The notes under the pieces: model-generated | Databases searched by the model: none | Told to the model about the DNA's origin: nothing | The model's input: only the letters and a program-made list of their open reading frames with translations | Made by a program: the position numbers and the translations under genes | Shown here: piece after piece, positions 23,316-35,285 of the stretch | Numbering within the stretch: the stretch's first letter is position 1 | Layout of the letters: every line of letters starts with the position of its first letter | DNA from: Artemia franciscana | Taxonomy: Eukaryota > Arthropoda > Branchiopoda > Anostraca > Artemiidae | NCBI RefSeq assembly: GCF_032884065.1 | Contig: NC_088867.1 | Span: forward strand, 26,118,662 to 26,182,661 | Direction of reading: 5' to 3' | DNA length: 64,000 nucleotides

Positions 23316-23560
23316 TAAAAACGATTTGTTAACTGGTACATATTTGTTCACTGACTGAATATCGAAACCGAATCGAAAACATTCAACCTGGAGTTTACAA
23401 TCTGCAATCCCTCCAGCCCCTTTAGTAAGTTTCATAGATCTTCTGATGACTAGGAGAACTAACAAGGTACTGTAACATCGTACAAAAATGCTGAGTGGCT
23501 CAATTTAAAGGTTTTGATTATATCAACTTGCTGTGCGAGATTCGTCTGAAAACTATCACA
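23316..23560. other. Short spacer
   Basis: No gene or repeat recognised between the array element and the next foldback-family copy. Confidence 0.4.
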
Positions 23561-24475
23561 AAATAGGCTATAACACAAAAAATACGACTTTTAGGTGCCA
23601 TTACTGGAGTTAAAAGGACGGGAAGCTTTTATAATCATTCGAAAAAGGGAGGAAACGCATCCAGAAGCTCAAGAAAATCTTTAAAAAATCGCACCGTCAG
23701 ATTCAACGCATTAGAAAACCCTACTGTAGAGATTTCAATCTCCTATCTACAAAATTGTGGAATTTTGTACTTTTACCAGAAGAAAAACACGGATATGTGT
23801 ATATATTTTTTTTTCCAGGGGTGATCATATCAAACCAGTGATCCAAGTAGATTGGGAGAATGCTCATTCAAATGGAAATTAAAAGTTTTAGTGCGCTTTT
23901 TCAGAGACCAAAATGATCGGAGGGCCCCTTGCCCCCCTCACACGCTCCTTTTTCCCCAAACACATTCAATTAAAGTTTTAAGACAGTCATATGATTCACC
24001 GAAGTTGAAAGGTCCGGTAACTGTGCCTCTGAGAATGACGCAACCCCATAGTCCCTGGGAAAGGGCTGTAAGTTATGCAATTTGTCCAGTGGGGATTTCC
24101 TGGTATGATTTTGGAAAAAACAGTCAAAAATGAAATAAGAAAACTAGTTTTACTTCAACTGAAAGTAAGTAGCAACATTAAAACTTAAAAAGAGCAGAAA
24201 CTAATCTTTATGCAAGGGGGGGCATCCCTTCCTCACCCCTCGCTCTTCACGCCAAGGTTTGACTATTTGTCACAATTCTCTAAAAACTACCCTTGAAACT
24301 TATGGGCTGTTTAATGTGAGTGAGAAATATTGTTAAGGAACTTCATGATTTTAGCGTAAAGGGTTGAGGAAGGGGCACTCCCTTCGCATTTGAAATATTC
24401 ATTTTAAGTTAATGGAATGTTCCTTTCCTGTTCGTTCCAAGTTTTAATGATGCTCCTTACTTTTAGTTGAAAGAA
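23560..24475 (-). repeat. Foldback-family copy (reverse, terminal part missing)
   Basis: Reverse body (TCCAGGGGTGATCATATC, GCTCATTCAAATGGAAATTA, GACCAAAATGATCGGAGGGC) ending in a foldback head at 24139-24475. In that head, CAACTGAAAGTAAGTAGCAAC is mirrored by a GCTCCTTACTTTTAGTTG block. It lacks the GGGTCGCTCC terminal motif. Confidence 0.75.
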
Positions 24476-25578
24476 ACTTGTTCTTTTTATTAATCTTTAA
24501 AAGGATGAATTATAGCTTATTGAATTTTGAAGCAAAATAAGCAAAAAACTAATGGCTTGTGACCGCAATTAAATAATTACAATTGTTAATGGAGCACCAA
24601 AAATTAACAAGCCAATTGCAATAAGCTTATTGAGCGACTTATTGACTTATTATAAAACCTATTTTAATTAAATAAGTCATCAAAGAGACTTAAAAAGGTC
24701 GTGTTAATTAACCGTAAATGAAAAACAATACTTAGCTATTTTTGCTAGCATTGTAAGGTTTGTTATGCGTGTATTTTTTCTACTAGAACTAGCAGGCTAC
24801 ATTTATCGCAGAGAGGAATTTAATGACCGAATCAAAAGCTAATGCTTCGTCAAAATTCGTATTCGCAAATCCTTTGTAAAGGGCCACACTTGTGTTTGGC
24901 CCTTTTCGGTGTCATTTCGGGAGTTGAAGGACCGGGAAATCTAGCAAGGGTACTATCTCCATGATAGAACATCGTGAACCGGAGGTTTACTCCTTCTTGT
25001 GTACTCCCTCTCCCACACCTCTTAGTAGGTGAAAACTTAAGTAAACGTGTTTTGAAAGCCAACTAACTAATCAAAGAAATGACATTTATTTATTTACATT
25101 TTTATGAAAATAATTGAATTTCTTATTTACAAGTTCTCAAATATGGCTATAATGACACAAATTTGAGACTCCATTTTTGCGTGACCAAGTTGAAAATATC
25201 TTCTACAAAAATTTCAAGGATGTCGGAAATAAAGCCATATTTAATGCCCTTAAAAATTTATGTTGACATTTTAGTTTCATCACCGGAGAACAGATCCTTT
25301 ATGTTAAACAGATCCGAAGTTAAGGCAGGACGGACTCGCAAAGAATCTTCCTATACCTCCCATGTTAAATATTTGGAGTTTGCCTGACGTTCCTGAATTA
25401 GTGATTTTGGCGGTTTTCATGTCAATAGAAGTAAAAAAAATCTGGTGAATATTTTGGCATAATCAAATCTTAAAGCCGACAATTCTTTTTTTTTTATAAT
25501 TCCAAAATAATTATGAAACCTGTTTCGGGTTTGCATTCTAGATTGCTATGCTTGACATTGTTGTTGTGGGGTATCAAA
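24476..25578. other. No recognised gene
   Basis: Short ORFs on both strands (24850 minus, 25163 plus) have no family resemblance. No repeat recognised. Confidence 0.5.
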
Positions 25579-25815
25579 AAATAGAGCAAAAACTTAAAAC
25601 AGGCAGAAATTACTCTGTATATTAAAAGGTTTTCTCCCTTCTCAACGCTCTGCTCCTTACGCTAAAGTTTTTTACTGTTTTAAAAAGTAAATTTGAGAAA
25701 AAGAGTCAAACTTTAGCATAAAGAGCAAGGTATTGAGGGAGGAAAAGCCCCTTTGATATACGGAGTAATTACTGTTCGTTAATTTTGCTCCTTACTTGCA
25801 GTTAAAAAACTTCTT
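25579..25815 (+). repeat. Stand-alone foldback head
   Basis: Inverted repeat of about 100-bp arms. On the left are AAAACTTAAAACAGGCAGAA and CTCCTTACGCTAAAGTTTT; on the right are AACTTTAGCATAAAGAGC and TTTTGCTCCTTACTTGCAG. No family body is attached. Confidence 0.75.
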
Positions 25816-25864
25816 TTTGTCATTTTATTACCAACATAAAGCGAACTTACCAGTAGAGGTAATT

Positions 25865-26985
25865 TCGAACAGTTCGTGGTAACGAACTGTAGTAAGGAGC
25901 GACCCGGCTCAATAGTAACCAAAGCTCTAAAAACAGAATTTTGATATCAAGAGTTACATCTCAAGAATTGCACTTTTATGCCGATTTTAGATATGTGAGT
26001 TTCATAATCAAGTTTAGTCTTACCCATCAAAAGTTACGAGCCTGAGAAAATTTACCTTATTTTCGAAAATGGGGGAACCCCCCTAAAAGTCATTTAATCA
26101 TAAAGAAAGTAACACCATCAGATTCAGCGTATCACAGAACCTTATTGTACAAGTTTCAAGCTCCTATCTACAAGAATGTAGAATTTTGTATATTTTGCCA
26201 AAACACAAATCCCAGATGCGTGTTTATTTATTTAATTCTTTTTTCCGAGGGTGATTGTACCGACCCAGTGGTCTTAAAATTTTGCGAGAGGGCTCATTCA
26301 AATGGAAAAGAAAAGTTCTAGCGCCCTTTCTAAGTGACCAAACAAATTGGAGGGCACCTAGGCCCACTCCCACGCTCATTTTTCCAAACGTCGTCCGATC
26401 AAAATCCTGATATAGCCATTTTATTCAGCATAGTTGAAAAACCTTATAACTATGTCTTTCAGGACGACTTACTCCCCTAAAGTCCCCATGGGAGAAGCTG
26501 CAAGTTAAAAACTTTGACCAGTGTTTGCACATAGTAATGATTATTGGGAAGTGTACAGACGTTTTCAGTGGGATTTTTTGGTTGGAAGGAGGGGTTGAGA
26601 AGAGGAGGTTATTTTGGGGAAACTTTCCATGGAGGAATTTGTCATGGGGAGGAAAATTTTCCATGAATGGCAGGGGGCAGGATTTTCTAGCATGATTTAA
26701 AAAAACAATGAAAAAATAAATATGAAAAAGTGTTTTCAACTGAAAGTAAGGACCAGCGGTAAAACTTAAAACGAACAAAAAATATTACACATATAAGGGG
26801 TTCATTTCCTCCTAATCTCTCACTCTTTACGCTAAAGTATTTTTTAGTAATTTCAATTATTTACTCTACGGCCTTTGTGATTCAGGGGTCATTCTTAAGG
26901 ATTTAGGACAAAATTTAGGCTTTAGTGTAATGAGCGAGGTATTGACAAGTAGGCGAGCCCCCCTTATATACGTAATAGATACCTG
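25865..26985 (-). repeat. Foldback-family copy (reverse, both ends)
   Basis: Begins at the terminal palindrome CAGTTCGTGGTAACGAACTG. It runs through GTAAGGAGCGACCCGGCTCA and the family body, and ends in a diverged foldback head (26735-26985). It contains a 117-codon reverse ORF (26425-26778) with no recognisable domain, which I treat as chance. Confidence 0.8.
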
Positions 26986-27059
26986 CGAATATAGAAGTTC
27001 GTTAGGTAAGCTAATTCGTAAGTTACGTATATTTTTACTAATGAAAACCATCGTAAAAA

Positions 27060-27545
27060 ACTAAAAGCTCTAGTTGCCTTTTTAAGTAGCAAAAAATTGG
27101 AGAGCAGCTGGGCCTCCTTCCCCGCTCATTTTTCTCAAAATCGTTCGATCAAAATTATGAGAAAGCCGTTTAGCCAAAAAAATAAAAACTCAAATTTCGT
27201 TTTAATTATTCATCTGCGCAGAGCCGAAATCAAAACATGGATTAACTAAAAAACGTTCAGAAATTAAATAAAAAACGAATTTTTTTAAATGAAAGGAAGG
27301 AGTAACATTAAAACTTAAAACGAACAGAAATTACCCAGTATATGAAAGGGGCTGTTCCCTCCTCAACGCCCCGCTTTTTACACTAAAGTTTTTACAGTAT
27401 TAAACAGTAGAGTTGAGAGAAAGAGTCAAACTTTAGGGTAAAGAGTGGGGCGTTGAAGAGGAAACAGCCTCTTTCATATACGGGATAATTTCTGTTCGTT
27501 CTAAGTTTTAATGCTGCTCGTTACTTTCATTTAAAATACTTGTTT
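27060..27545 (-). repeat. Foldback-family partial copy (reverse)
   Basis: Holds a short body (GTTGCCTTTTTAAGTAGCAA, CGCTCATTTTTCTCAAAAT) that is the reverse complement of 30660-30900. A foldback head follows at 27285-27545, its arms meeting around a ~40-bp loop near 27395-27440. Confidence 0.75.
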
Positions 27546-28212
27546 CTTTATCTAATCATTAAAAAGTACGGATAAAGGTTCTGAAAGAATGTCTGCAAAG
27601 GCTTTAAAGTATTTGAGAAATAAACTAGCTAGTTTGATCCTCCTAACTCATAAAAGCATATTGGTATTTTTAATCGTACTAATAAGAACTTTGTGAATTA
27701 CTCGAATAAAAATTTAAATGATAGTTGAGATGCAACTGAATTTGGGGCACGGGTTTTTACTTTGAATTTGATTTTAGGGAGTCGAGTGAGACTTTATTTT
27801 TCTTTGAATTTGGTTAGTAATTTTCGTTGGAATTTGGTAAACCGACACGGGTCTGTTTAGAGGGCATTTCCTGTCATGCCCCAGAGGATTTTGTAAAGTT
27901 TGAAATACTTGGCTTTCCTGATTGGTAGTTCCAGGACAGTTTTTGGCTTGGTTACATACATAAATAAAATTGGGTGGTTTAATCTGACAATGAAATACAA
28001 CAAACTTTCGGTTAGATCGTATAATTTCCATTTCTCACCCATTTCTAGCTATATTTTATACTTTATTTCATATTTTAATTACCCTACATCGCTCACTACT
28101 CTACATACTACCTATCCTTTTTGAAGCTATAGCACTTTCCTTTCTACCAAAACAATAAAATCGCTACTTTACTATTTTACTTCCTCACAACCAATTAGCA
28201 TTTTATTTACAG
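27546..28212. other. No recognised gene; left flank or intron of the MULE
   Basis: The stretch ends in a pyrimidine-rich sequence with an ag at 28211-28212 that could serve as an acceptor for the transposase frame. No terminal inverted repeat of the MULE was found by eye. Confidence 0.4.
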
Positions 28213-29578
28213 GTGCCAAGACATCAATTTGGTTTCAAATATGATGTTTTCTAAAGAACATAGAGCTGGATTGCGCTCAAGACTCATCTTCAAATGCGAA
28301 TCATGCCATGAGGAAGTCACAATTCACACAGAAAAACCCCTTGCTCCTAGAAGGCTTAAAAAAAAAGACTCAACGAAAACCGTAGTCAAAAAACGGAAAA
28401 GGACTGATTTTGATAGTGTTAATTCTATCAGAAAGAAACACAAAACAGAAACAGGAACAGTAAGTGTCAACAAAGAGGTAGTGGTTGGTGCAATAAATGG
28501 TGGAATGACTCACGCCCAGGTTCAAGAACTTTTCTCTACCATTGGAAAAAATACCCCGTCTCAAAAAGTCTTTACGAAATTTGAGAAAGAAATTTGAGCA
28601 GAATTGGAAAAAGTTCTCTATGACTATCTTGTCGAAAATGGGAAAACCGAGCGAAGGATGGCACTGGAAGCAGGTGAGAAAATTCACCCAAATGGAGCTG
28701 TAGAGACATGTGTTATAGTTGATGGAAGCTGGTGTACATCAAGTTACGGGAATAGGTATCGCGCACTCTCAGGCTGTGGAGTGGTGATAGGTTTCTATTC
28801 GAAGAAACTCTTAAATCTAGGAATTAGAAACAAATATTGCTGTACTTGCGAGAAATACAGGCATCAAGTAAATAGATCTGTTCCTGAACATACATGTTTT
28901 ATGAACTGGCAGGGGCCCAGTACAGGTATGGAGTCAGATATATTAGTTGACGCATTCCGAATAGCAACATCCATGCACAATCTAAGATATACTCGATTTG
29001 CTGCCGACGGCGATTCGATTACCCATTCTGAAATTATAGCAAGGGTACCATATGGCAGAAATATAGAAAAAATTGAGTGTGCTAATCATGCGTGCAAATG
29101 CTTGGAAAACAGACTATATAAGAATCAGCATGAAAATGCCGAATGCAGAAGATTTCTTAGTGCTGCAATAATAAAGAAATTGTGTGATTTTGCCAGAAAT
29201 GCAATTGCATGTGCCACCACAGAGAAGAAAAGCGTGAAGGTCATTACGCTGAAGACAATTCCTCTCCTTTTTTCCCGTGGCGACCATAGATTTTGTCCTA
29301 CACGCTGCTCGGTTTCCGGGAAAGTTCTACAGGTCAATCCTGAAGACACCCCTAGTATACGACGTAAAAACTGTCTGCTAGGAAGCGCCTTTTCACTAAT
29401 GCTTCCACAAAACTCCCTTCAAAAGAAATCAGGGAGCCAACCGGAGCAGACAAAAACTACGGCTCGAACGCAACTGCTCCGGATCTTGATTGCAGTGCGC
29501 TCGAAATTGCAAAAACAGATTTTTTACTCGTCTCCAATGTACTGCAACAGAAATACTCAGTATCAAAAAAGCCACTAG
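28213..29578 (+). pseudogene. Mutator-like (MULE) transposase, broken
   Basis: The frame opens CQDINLVSNMMF with the Cys-containing FKCESCHEEV, as in invertebrate Mutator-like transposases. The core follows: VIVDGSWCTSSYGNRYRALS, LLNLGIRNKYCCTCEKYRH, PSTGMESDILVDAFRIA, HNLRYTRFAADGDSITHSEI and KIECANHACKCLENRLY. The Asp in VDGSW and those in ADGDS are the expected metal-binding candidates of the RNase-H-like fold. One in-frame TGA at 28595-28597 splits a 122-codon piece from a 324-codon piece. After about 29250 the frame drifts from the family, so the C-terminal part is shifted or diverged. The element is a DNA transposon; this copy looks dead. Confidence 0.85.
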
Positions 29579-29613
29579 GCTTCAGAGAAATCCTATCGAT
29601 AATAACTGGATAG

Positions 29614-30258
29614 AATACAGAAAAATACAGAATTACAGCTTCCGTAGCTGGTGCTGTTTGTAAAAGGCGGTTGAAGACTGTGGGTTCATTAGTTCGGCAG
29701 CTGCTGTATCCCAGAAACCACCAAACAAAGGCAATGGAGCATGGTCAGATGTATGAGCCTGCAGCTATTGCAGCTTTTGTAAAGAAAATGGGTTGCATTG
29801 TGAACTCTGCTGGGCTTTTCATTCAAAAGGAATATGGGTTTCTAGGGGCCAGTCCGGGCGGGATAGCAATTTTTCCTTCGGGTAAGAAGGCTCTTTTGGA
29901 GGTGAAGTGCCCTTTGACAGCAAAAGGGCTTACATTGGAAGAGTGGATAGCGCTTAAAAATATATGTCTTGAAAAGAAAGTTAATAGTGAAATAAAGCTG
30001 AAAAGAACACATGACTACTATTACCAAGTTCAAATGCAATTGGAATGTTGTGACATTGATTTTTTATGCTTCGTAATATTTTTAGGGGAAGAGGGATTAT
30101 ATTATGAAAAGATTGGTCGTGAACGTGAATCTAATAAAATGCTGCCAAATCTACAAAAATTTTATTTTGAGGCACTGTTACCAGAAATTGTCGACGGAAG
30201 GTTGCCAAGAAGTATGGAGATACGTTTATATAAATCCAACTATGCTAGGTATGGGTAG
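29614..30258 (+). pseudogene. YqaJ-type recombinase/exonuclease domain attached to the MULE
   Basis: Open from just after a stop at 29611. The reading begins YRITASVAGAVCKRR, then HGQMYEPAAIAAFVKKMG, YGFLGASPGGIAIF, KALLEVKCPLTAKG, HDYYYQVQMQLECC and DFLCFVIF. This is the order of the PD-(D/E)XK nuclease fold of the YqaJ family, related to lambda exonuclease. The usual GxSPDG motif supplies a catalytic Asp; here it reads SPGG, so that metal ligand is lost, while ExK in LEVKCP is kept. It lies on the same strand as the transposase and 36 bp past its stop codon, and the two were probably one gene. The 195-codon frame ends ARYG. Loss of the Asp suggests decay, unless the domain has a binding role. 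Confidence 0.8.
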
Positions 30259-30380
30259 TTATCATGTGTCATTACAGTCTTATCCGAATACAAATTCAGA
30301 TATACAAATACTCAAGCAACAATCGAACTTTAGAATATTTTTTAATGAATCCGTATGGATAAGCTAAATAAAAAATAACA

Positions 30381-31793
30381 AGTTTTTTTTAACTGAAAGT
30401 AAGGAGCGACATTAAAACTTAAACGATCAGAAATCACTTCGTATATGAAAGGGGCTGCTCCCTCCTCAACGCCCCGCTCTTTACGCTAAAGTTTTTTACT
30501 GTTTTAAAAAGTAGAATTGAGACAAAGAGTAAAACTTTAGCGTAAAGAGCGGGGCGTTGAGGAGGGAGCAGCCCCTTTCACATACGAAGTAATTTATATT
30601 CGTTTTAAGTTTTAATGTTGCTCCTTGCTTTCAGTTAAAAACATGTCTTTTTTTTATTTAATGTCTGAACGTTTTTGAACTAATGCATGTTTTGATTTTG
30701 GCTCTCCAAAGATGAATAATTAAAACGAAATTTCATATTTATATGGCTTTCTCATAATTTTGATAGAATCACTTTGAGAAAAAAGGAGTAGGGGAGGAGG
30801 CTTAGTTGCCCTCCAATGTTTTGGTTACTTAAAAAGGCAACTAGAACTTTTAATATTTTACGAACGTTTTTGCTAGTAAAGGATCTACGTAACTTACGAG
30901 TTAGCTTACGTAACGAACTTCTGTATTCTGTTAGTGTTAAATTTTAATGCTGCTCCTTACTTTCAGTTGAAAAAACTGTTTCATATTTATTTTTATTGTT
31001 CTATTTTGAAATAAGGCTAGAAAATCCTGCGCTCCCTTCATGGAAATTTTCTTCCCCATGACAAATCCCTCCATGGAAAGTTCCCCCAATATAACCCCCT
31101 GTTCTCAACCCCCCCCCCAACCAAAAATCCTCCTGAAAACGTCTGTACATTTCCCAATAACCATTACTATATAAACACTGATCAAAGTTTGTAACTTGTA
31201 GCCCCTTCCACGGGGATTCTGGTGGAATAAGTCGTCCCCAAAGACACAGTTATAAGGTTTTTCGACTATGCTGAATAAAATGGCTATCTCAGAATTTTAA
31301 TCGGGTGACTGTGGGAAAATAATTAGCGTGGGAGGAGGCCTAGGTGCCTCCAATTTTTTAGATCACTTAAAAAGGGTACTATATACTTCATTTTTTATAT
31401 ATAATTCACTTGTATATAACTTCATTTCCGTTGGAATGAGCCCGCTCGCGACATTCTATGACAACTGGTTCGATATAATCACCCCTGGAAAAAAAATCCA
31501 TATTTTTGCTGATAGAAGCTTAACACTTCCACGGTAAGGTTCCCTGATAGGCTGATTCGGATGGGTGTAATTTTGGTTTTATTACTTTTATCGGGTGTTT
31601 CCCTCTATTTTCTAAAATAAGGCAATTTTTCTTAGACTCGTAATTTTAGATAGGTATCTCAAATATTTAAAGTCAGCATTAAAATGCGATTTTATTCATG
31701 TAGCTATTGGTATCGAAAATCCGTTTTTTTTGAAGTTTTGGTTACTATTGAGCCGGGTCGCTCCTTACTACAGTTCTTTACCACGAACTTTTT
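30381..31793 (+). repeat. Foldback-family copy (forward, complete, ~1.4 kb)
   Basis: The best copy. The head 30390-30645 is a nearly perfect hairpin: left arm with GTAAGGAGCGACATTAAAAC and CCTCCTCAACGCCCCGCTC, right arm the mirror image, with a loop of roughly 40 bp. The body includes TCGTAACTTACGAGTTAGC-like words near 30890, CCTGGAAAAAAAATCCAT and CTATTGGTATCGAAAA. It ends TTACTATTGAGCCGGGTCGC and TACCACGAACT at 31793. The element lies about 120 bp right of the MULE nuclease frame. Confidence 0.85.
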
Positions 31794-33020
31794 GATAAAA
31801 TGAAATAAATTTGTCACTTCGCTGCGAGCAATTATTTTAATTATATTTTTCTAAATAGGTCTGCATGAACTAAAAACCCGAAAATATGTACTTTTTATTT
31901 GTAATTTCCTCAATTTTATACCGTGTCTCCTGGCAAATAATGATGACCAGACCACAGGCACACACGCAGGCGAGGGATTCACCCACCTTAAATTTGTATA
32001 ATGCTTAATTTTCTCAGCGAAATGTTTAATTTTCCTGTGTTTTCCTGGTATTTCTTTCGTAAGAGTTGAACCCCCCTCCTCCAAAAAAAATCATCGAATA
32101 ATAATTTCTCTAATTTTCTCCTCGAATAATAGTTCTTTGCCAAATAAATATTCCTCTTTACTTGTCGAATTACGAAGAATGAATATACATTAATCGTCAT
32201 TTTCAGTGAGAAACCCCTTGAGTTTAATGACGGCAGTGAAATCTGATAACCTTGAGTATTTGTGTGATTTGCCGCGATTGAAAAAGAATTGAATAGGCAG
32301 TATAATTTCTGGAGGAGCGTTCGGCCTTAAGATCCTTTTTAAAGTTCAGATATAGCTTATCCTATTGTACTTGTTTAAAAAAAAATGCAACTATAGTTCA
32401 TCAGATATGGGTTGTTTTTGCTCATATATTTTATTTTAAAATTTTTATTATCATTTTTTGTGTAGTATTTGATTTTTTTTCTCATTTTTCTTGCATGTGG
32501 TGATTTGCTCAAGCTAGTTTTTTCTCCTTCTTATTTTTCTCGTTGATGAAAACTTCCGGGTGCGAAGCCAAAATATTTTCAAATTCTTATTTAAAGTGTT
32601 ACCCGTTTTTCAGCATTTGCATTTCATTATAATTACGAATGATAAGCGAATGTAGTCTAAGAAATGACTTTCCTGTTTTTAGTGCCTTTTAAATATAAAG
32701 CAGATTAAAATTCCAAGATTTTTCTAGTTTTTAATAATTATAAAGTTTTTAGGTCAGTACCATATATCGTCAGCGTTGCCACGTTGAACCGTGAAAATAA
32801 ATACTTGAAAATAATTAATATAATTTGACTACGCTTTTAGTCGGTAGAAATTCAAATATTAACATACTATTGCTTCCCAAAGACGTCTTTACCTTCAAAG
32901 GAAAGCTATACCATCTTAAACTGTTTGGTGTGCTATGTGTTATTTGTGCTTGATTTGTTATTATTACTATTATTTGGTGCCTACTACTACCAAACGCCCT
33001 ATCAAACTATCAACTACCAA
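31794..33020. other. No recognised gene
   Basis: AT-rich DNA with short reverse ORFs near 31851-32200 that I could not assign. No other structure seen. Confidence 0.5.
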
Positions 33021-33024
33021 CCAA

Positions 33025-33300
33025 ACTATCTACGTCCTCCATATGCCAGAGAATCGACTCCTGAATACAGTATATGAGTGGCGCCCCGAGGGGAAACGAA
33101 AAAGAGGTCGACCAAGACACACCTTACGACGACAGTAAGACCGAGACCTGAGTAATGCGGAGATGTCTCTTCAACCATAGTGGGAGGACGTCATGGCTGT
33201 AGCTCAGCTCCGAGATGTCTGGCGAGGTTTTCTAGACGCGCTATGCGCCACCCCTGGCTCTTGAGGGTCTAAGGTAAGGCTACTACCAAAAACCACATGA
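33025..33300 (+). mobile_element. LINE 3' coding fragment
   Basis: The frame reads MPENRLLNTVYEWRPEGKRK, RGRPRHTLRRQ, DRDLSNAEMS, WEDVMAVAQLRDVWRGFLDA, LCATPGS and TGA at 33262. This is the C-terminal tail of non-LTR retrotransposon polyproteins, with the K/R-GRP(R/K) motif and the closing WR-F-DALCATPG box. Two in-frame stops interrupt it (at 33136 and about 33178). The upstream reverse transcriptase is missing, as expected of a 5'-truncated insertion. Confidence 0.8.
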
Positions 33301-33376
33301 CTGTATGTGGAGGTCTTTTTCAGTTACGATTGAAATCCGATTTTTCCTAATTTCTTACGACAAATTAAAAAAAAAA

Positions 33377-33720
33377 GTTTATCAACTGAAACTAAGGAGC
33401 AATATTAAAACTTAAAACAAACAGCAATTATTCCGTTTGTGAGGGTGGATGCCTCTTCAGCAATCGTCGTTCTTAACTCTAAGGACTTAAAATTCTTTAG
33501 AAAGTGTTCTCATTCAAATTCTACAGACCATTGTGTCTAAGGATTCGTTCTTAAAGAATAGTAGCAAAAAGTAAAACTTTAAAGTAAAGAGAGAAACTTT
33601 TAAACTTTAGCGTAAAAAGAGAGGAATGAGGAAGGGGCAGTCACCCTCATATACGTAATAATTTTTATTCGTAAATTAATATTGCTTCTTACTTTCAGTT
33701 GAAAAAACTTCTTTTTATTT
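33377..33720 (+). repeat. Diverged foldback head
   Basis: The left arm CAACTGAAACTAAGGAGCAA is mirrored by TTGCTTCTTACTTTCAGTTG. The interior is more diverged than in the 30390 copy. Confidence 0.7.
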
Positions 33721-33839
33721 AATTTTGATTGTTTTTCAAGTCATACTGGAAAATCCTCCTGCCATATCCATGGAGAATTTCTCTCAGAAAAATTTCTCCA
33801 GAATATGGAATAAGGGTCCACGCAGGCTATATGTCATTA

Positions 33840-34925
33840 TTCCTTATATAAAGATAGCTGACGCTCCTTTACCCCTCGCTCCTTACGCGAAAGTTTTTTA
33901 GTGTTTACAAAAACTTTTCATTCCAATACAACGGCCCCTGTATTTCAGCAGTCGTTCTTACAGAGTTGCGTAAAAACTAAAACTTTAACGTAAAGACAGA
34001 GGGGTAGAGGAGGAGGCATCTCTCCTCTAGTACGTAGACTAATATCTGTTTGTTTTAAGTTTTAGTGTTGCTTCTTACCTTCAGTAGAAAAAAAACTTTT
34101 GTTTTATTTAATTTCTGATCATTTTTCAAATCATGCCAGGAAATCGACATCCCCCTCAATAGAAAATTCCCCCGGAGGTTTCCACATTAATATTTTCCCA
34201 TGTAAATTCCCCTCCTCCCCCCACACAAAATCCTCCCTGAAATTCCGCACATTTCCCAATAAAAAAAAAATACTGTATGTAAACAATGGGCAAATTGCAC
34301 AGTTTACATCCCTTTCGAAAAGCTTTAGAGGCTCATGTTATCCCCAGATGCAAAGCTATTGTACCTTTCAACTACGTTGAACCAAAGGACTGATCAGTTG
34401 TCTTTGTAAAAAGGGGCTCGGAGGGGCTAGTTGACCTCCAATCTCTTTGGTCACTCAAGAAGAGCGTTAGAACTTTTAATTTCCAGTCGTATTTGACCTC
34501 TCCCGATCTTATAAGACCATTTGCTCGATACAACGCCACTAGAAAAAACAACAACAAATAAACACGCATCCATGATCTTTCTTCTGGCAAAAAATACAAA
34601 ATTCCACGTTTTTCGAAATAGGAGATTGAAACCTTTACAGTAGGGTTCTCTGATACAGTAGGGTACTGAATGTGATAGTAGGATTTTCATTAAGATTACT
34701 CGGCTTTTTTGTTGGAGGGGACCCTTAATTCAAAATCAGGTAAATGTTTTCAGGCTTGTCTATTTTGACGAGTAATAATAAACTTAATGAATTTATATAT
34801 TTGGAATCAGTATAAAAAACCAATTCTTTTGACGTATTAATTGGTAGCAAATACCTTTTTTAGAGTTTGGTTTACTGTTGAGCCGAATCACTCCTTACTC
34901 ACAGTTCATTACCACGAACTGATCG
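33840..34925 (+). repeat. Foldback-family copy (forward)
   Basis: A second head (33840-34092) carries CCCCTCGCTCCTTACGCGAA and its mirror. The body follows, with CTCTTTGGTCACTCAAGAAG, GCATCCATGATCTTTCTTCT and TACAGTAGGGTTCTCTGATA. The end is TTACTGTTGAGCCGAATCAC and a TTACCACGAACTG palindrome half. Short reverse ORFs within are artefacts. Confidence 0.8.
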
Positions 34926-35285
34926 ATATATGGCTGTGTAAATTTCCGCTTAACCTTTTCAAAAATCGTGTGTTTAATTTTCACCGTTTTTGGTAGTTTA
35001 AGGGCTTAATATGTATGAAATACATTCATATCCTTTTTTTCACAGAGGTAAGGGAGTGGGGATATTCCTCCACGAACAAGATTTTTCGGTTCAACCTCCA
35101 CTTGGTTGAACAATTAGAAAATCATGACTTCAAAATAATTTTTGGTATTTCAACCCCCCTCCTAAAAAATTGCTAGGGTGCTTTTTTCAGAGATAAACCC
35201 TGTAAATTAAATTAAAAGTGCATTTCAAGGAAAGCAAAGCGTAGCGTTAAAACTCAAGACGGTTATAACGAGGTGGACTACCCCA
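34926..35285. other. No recognised gene
   Basis: Nothing I can support between the foldback copy and the MITE. Confidence 0.4.

Noticed and set aside
29125-29349. Minus-strand ORF inside the MULE transposase
   Set aside because: Shadow of the plus-strand transposase frame, which carries clear family motifs.
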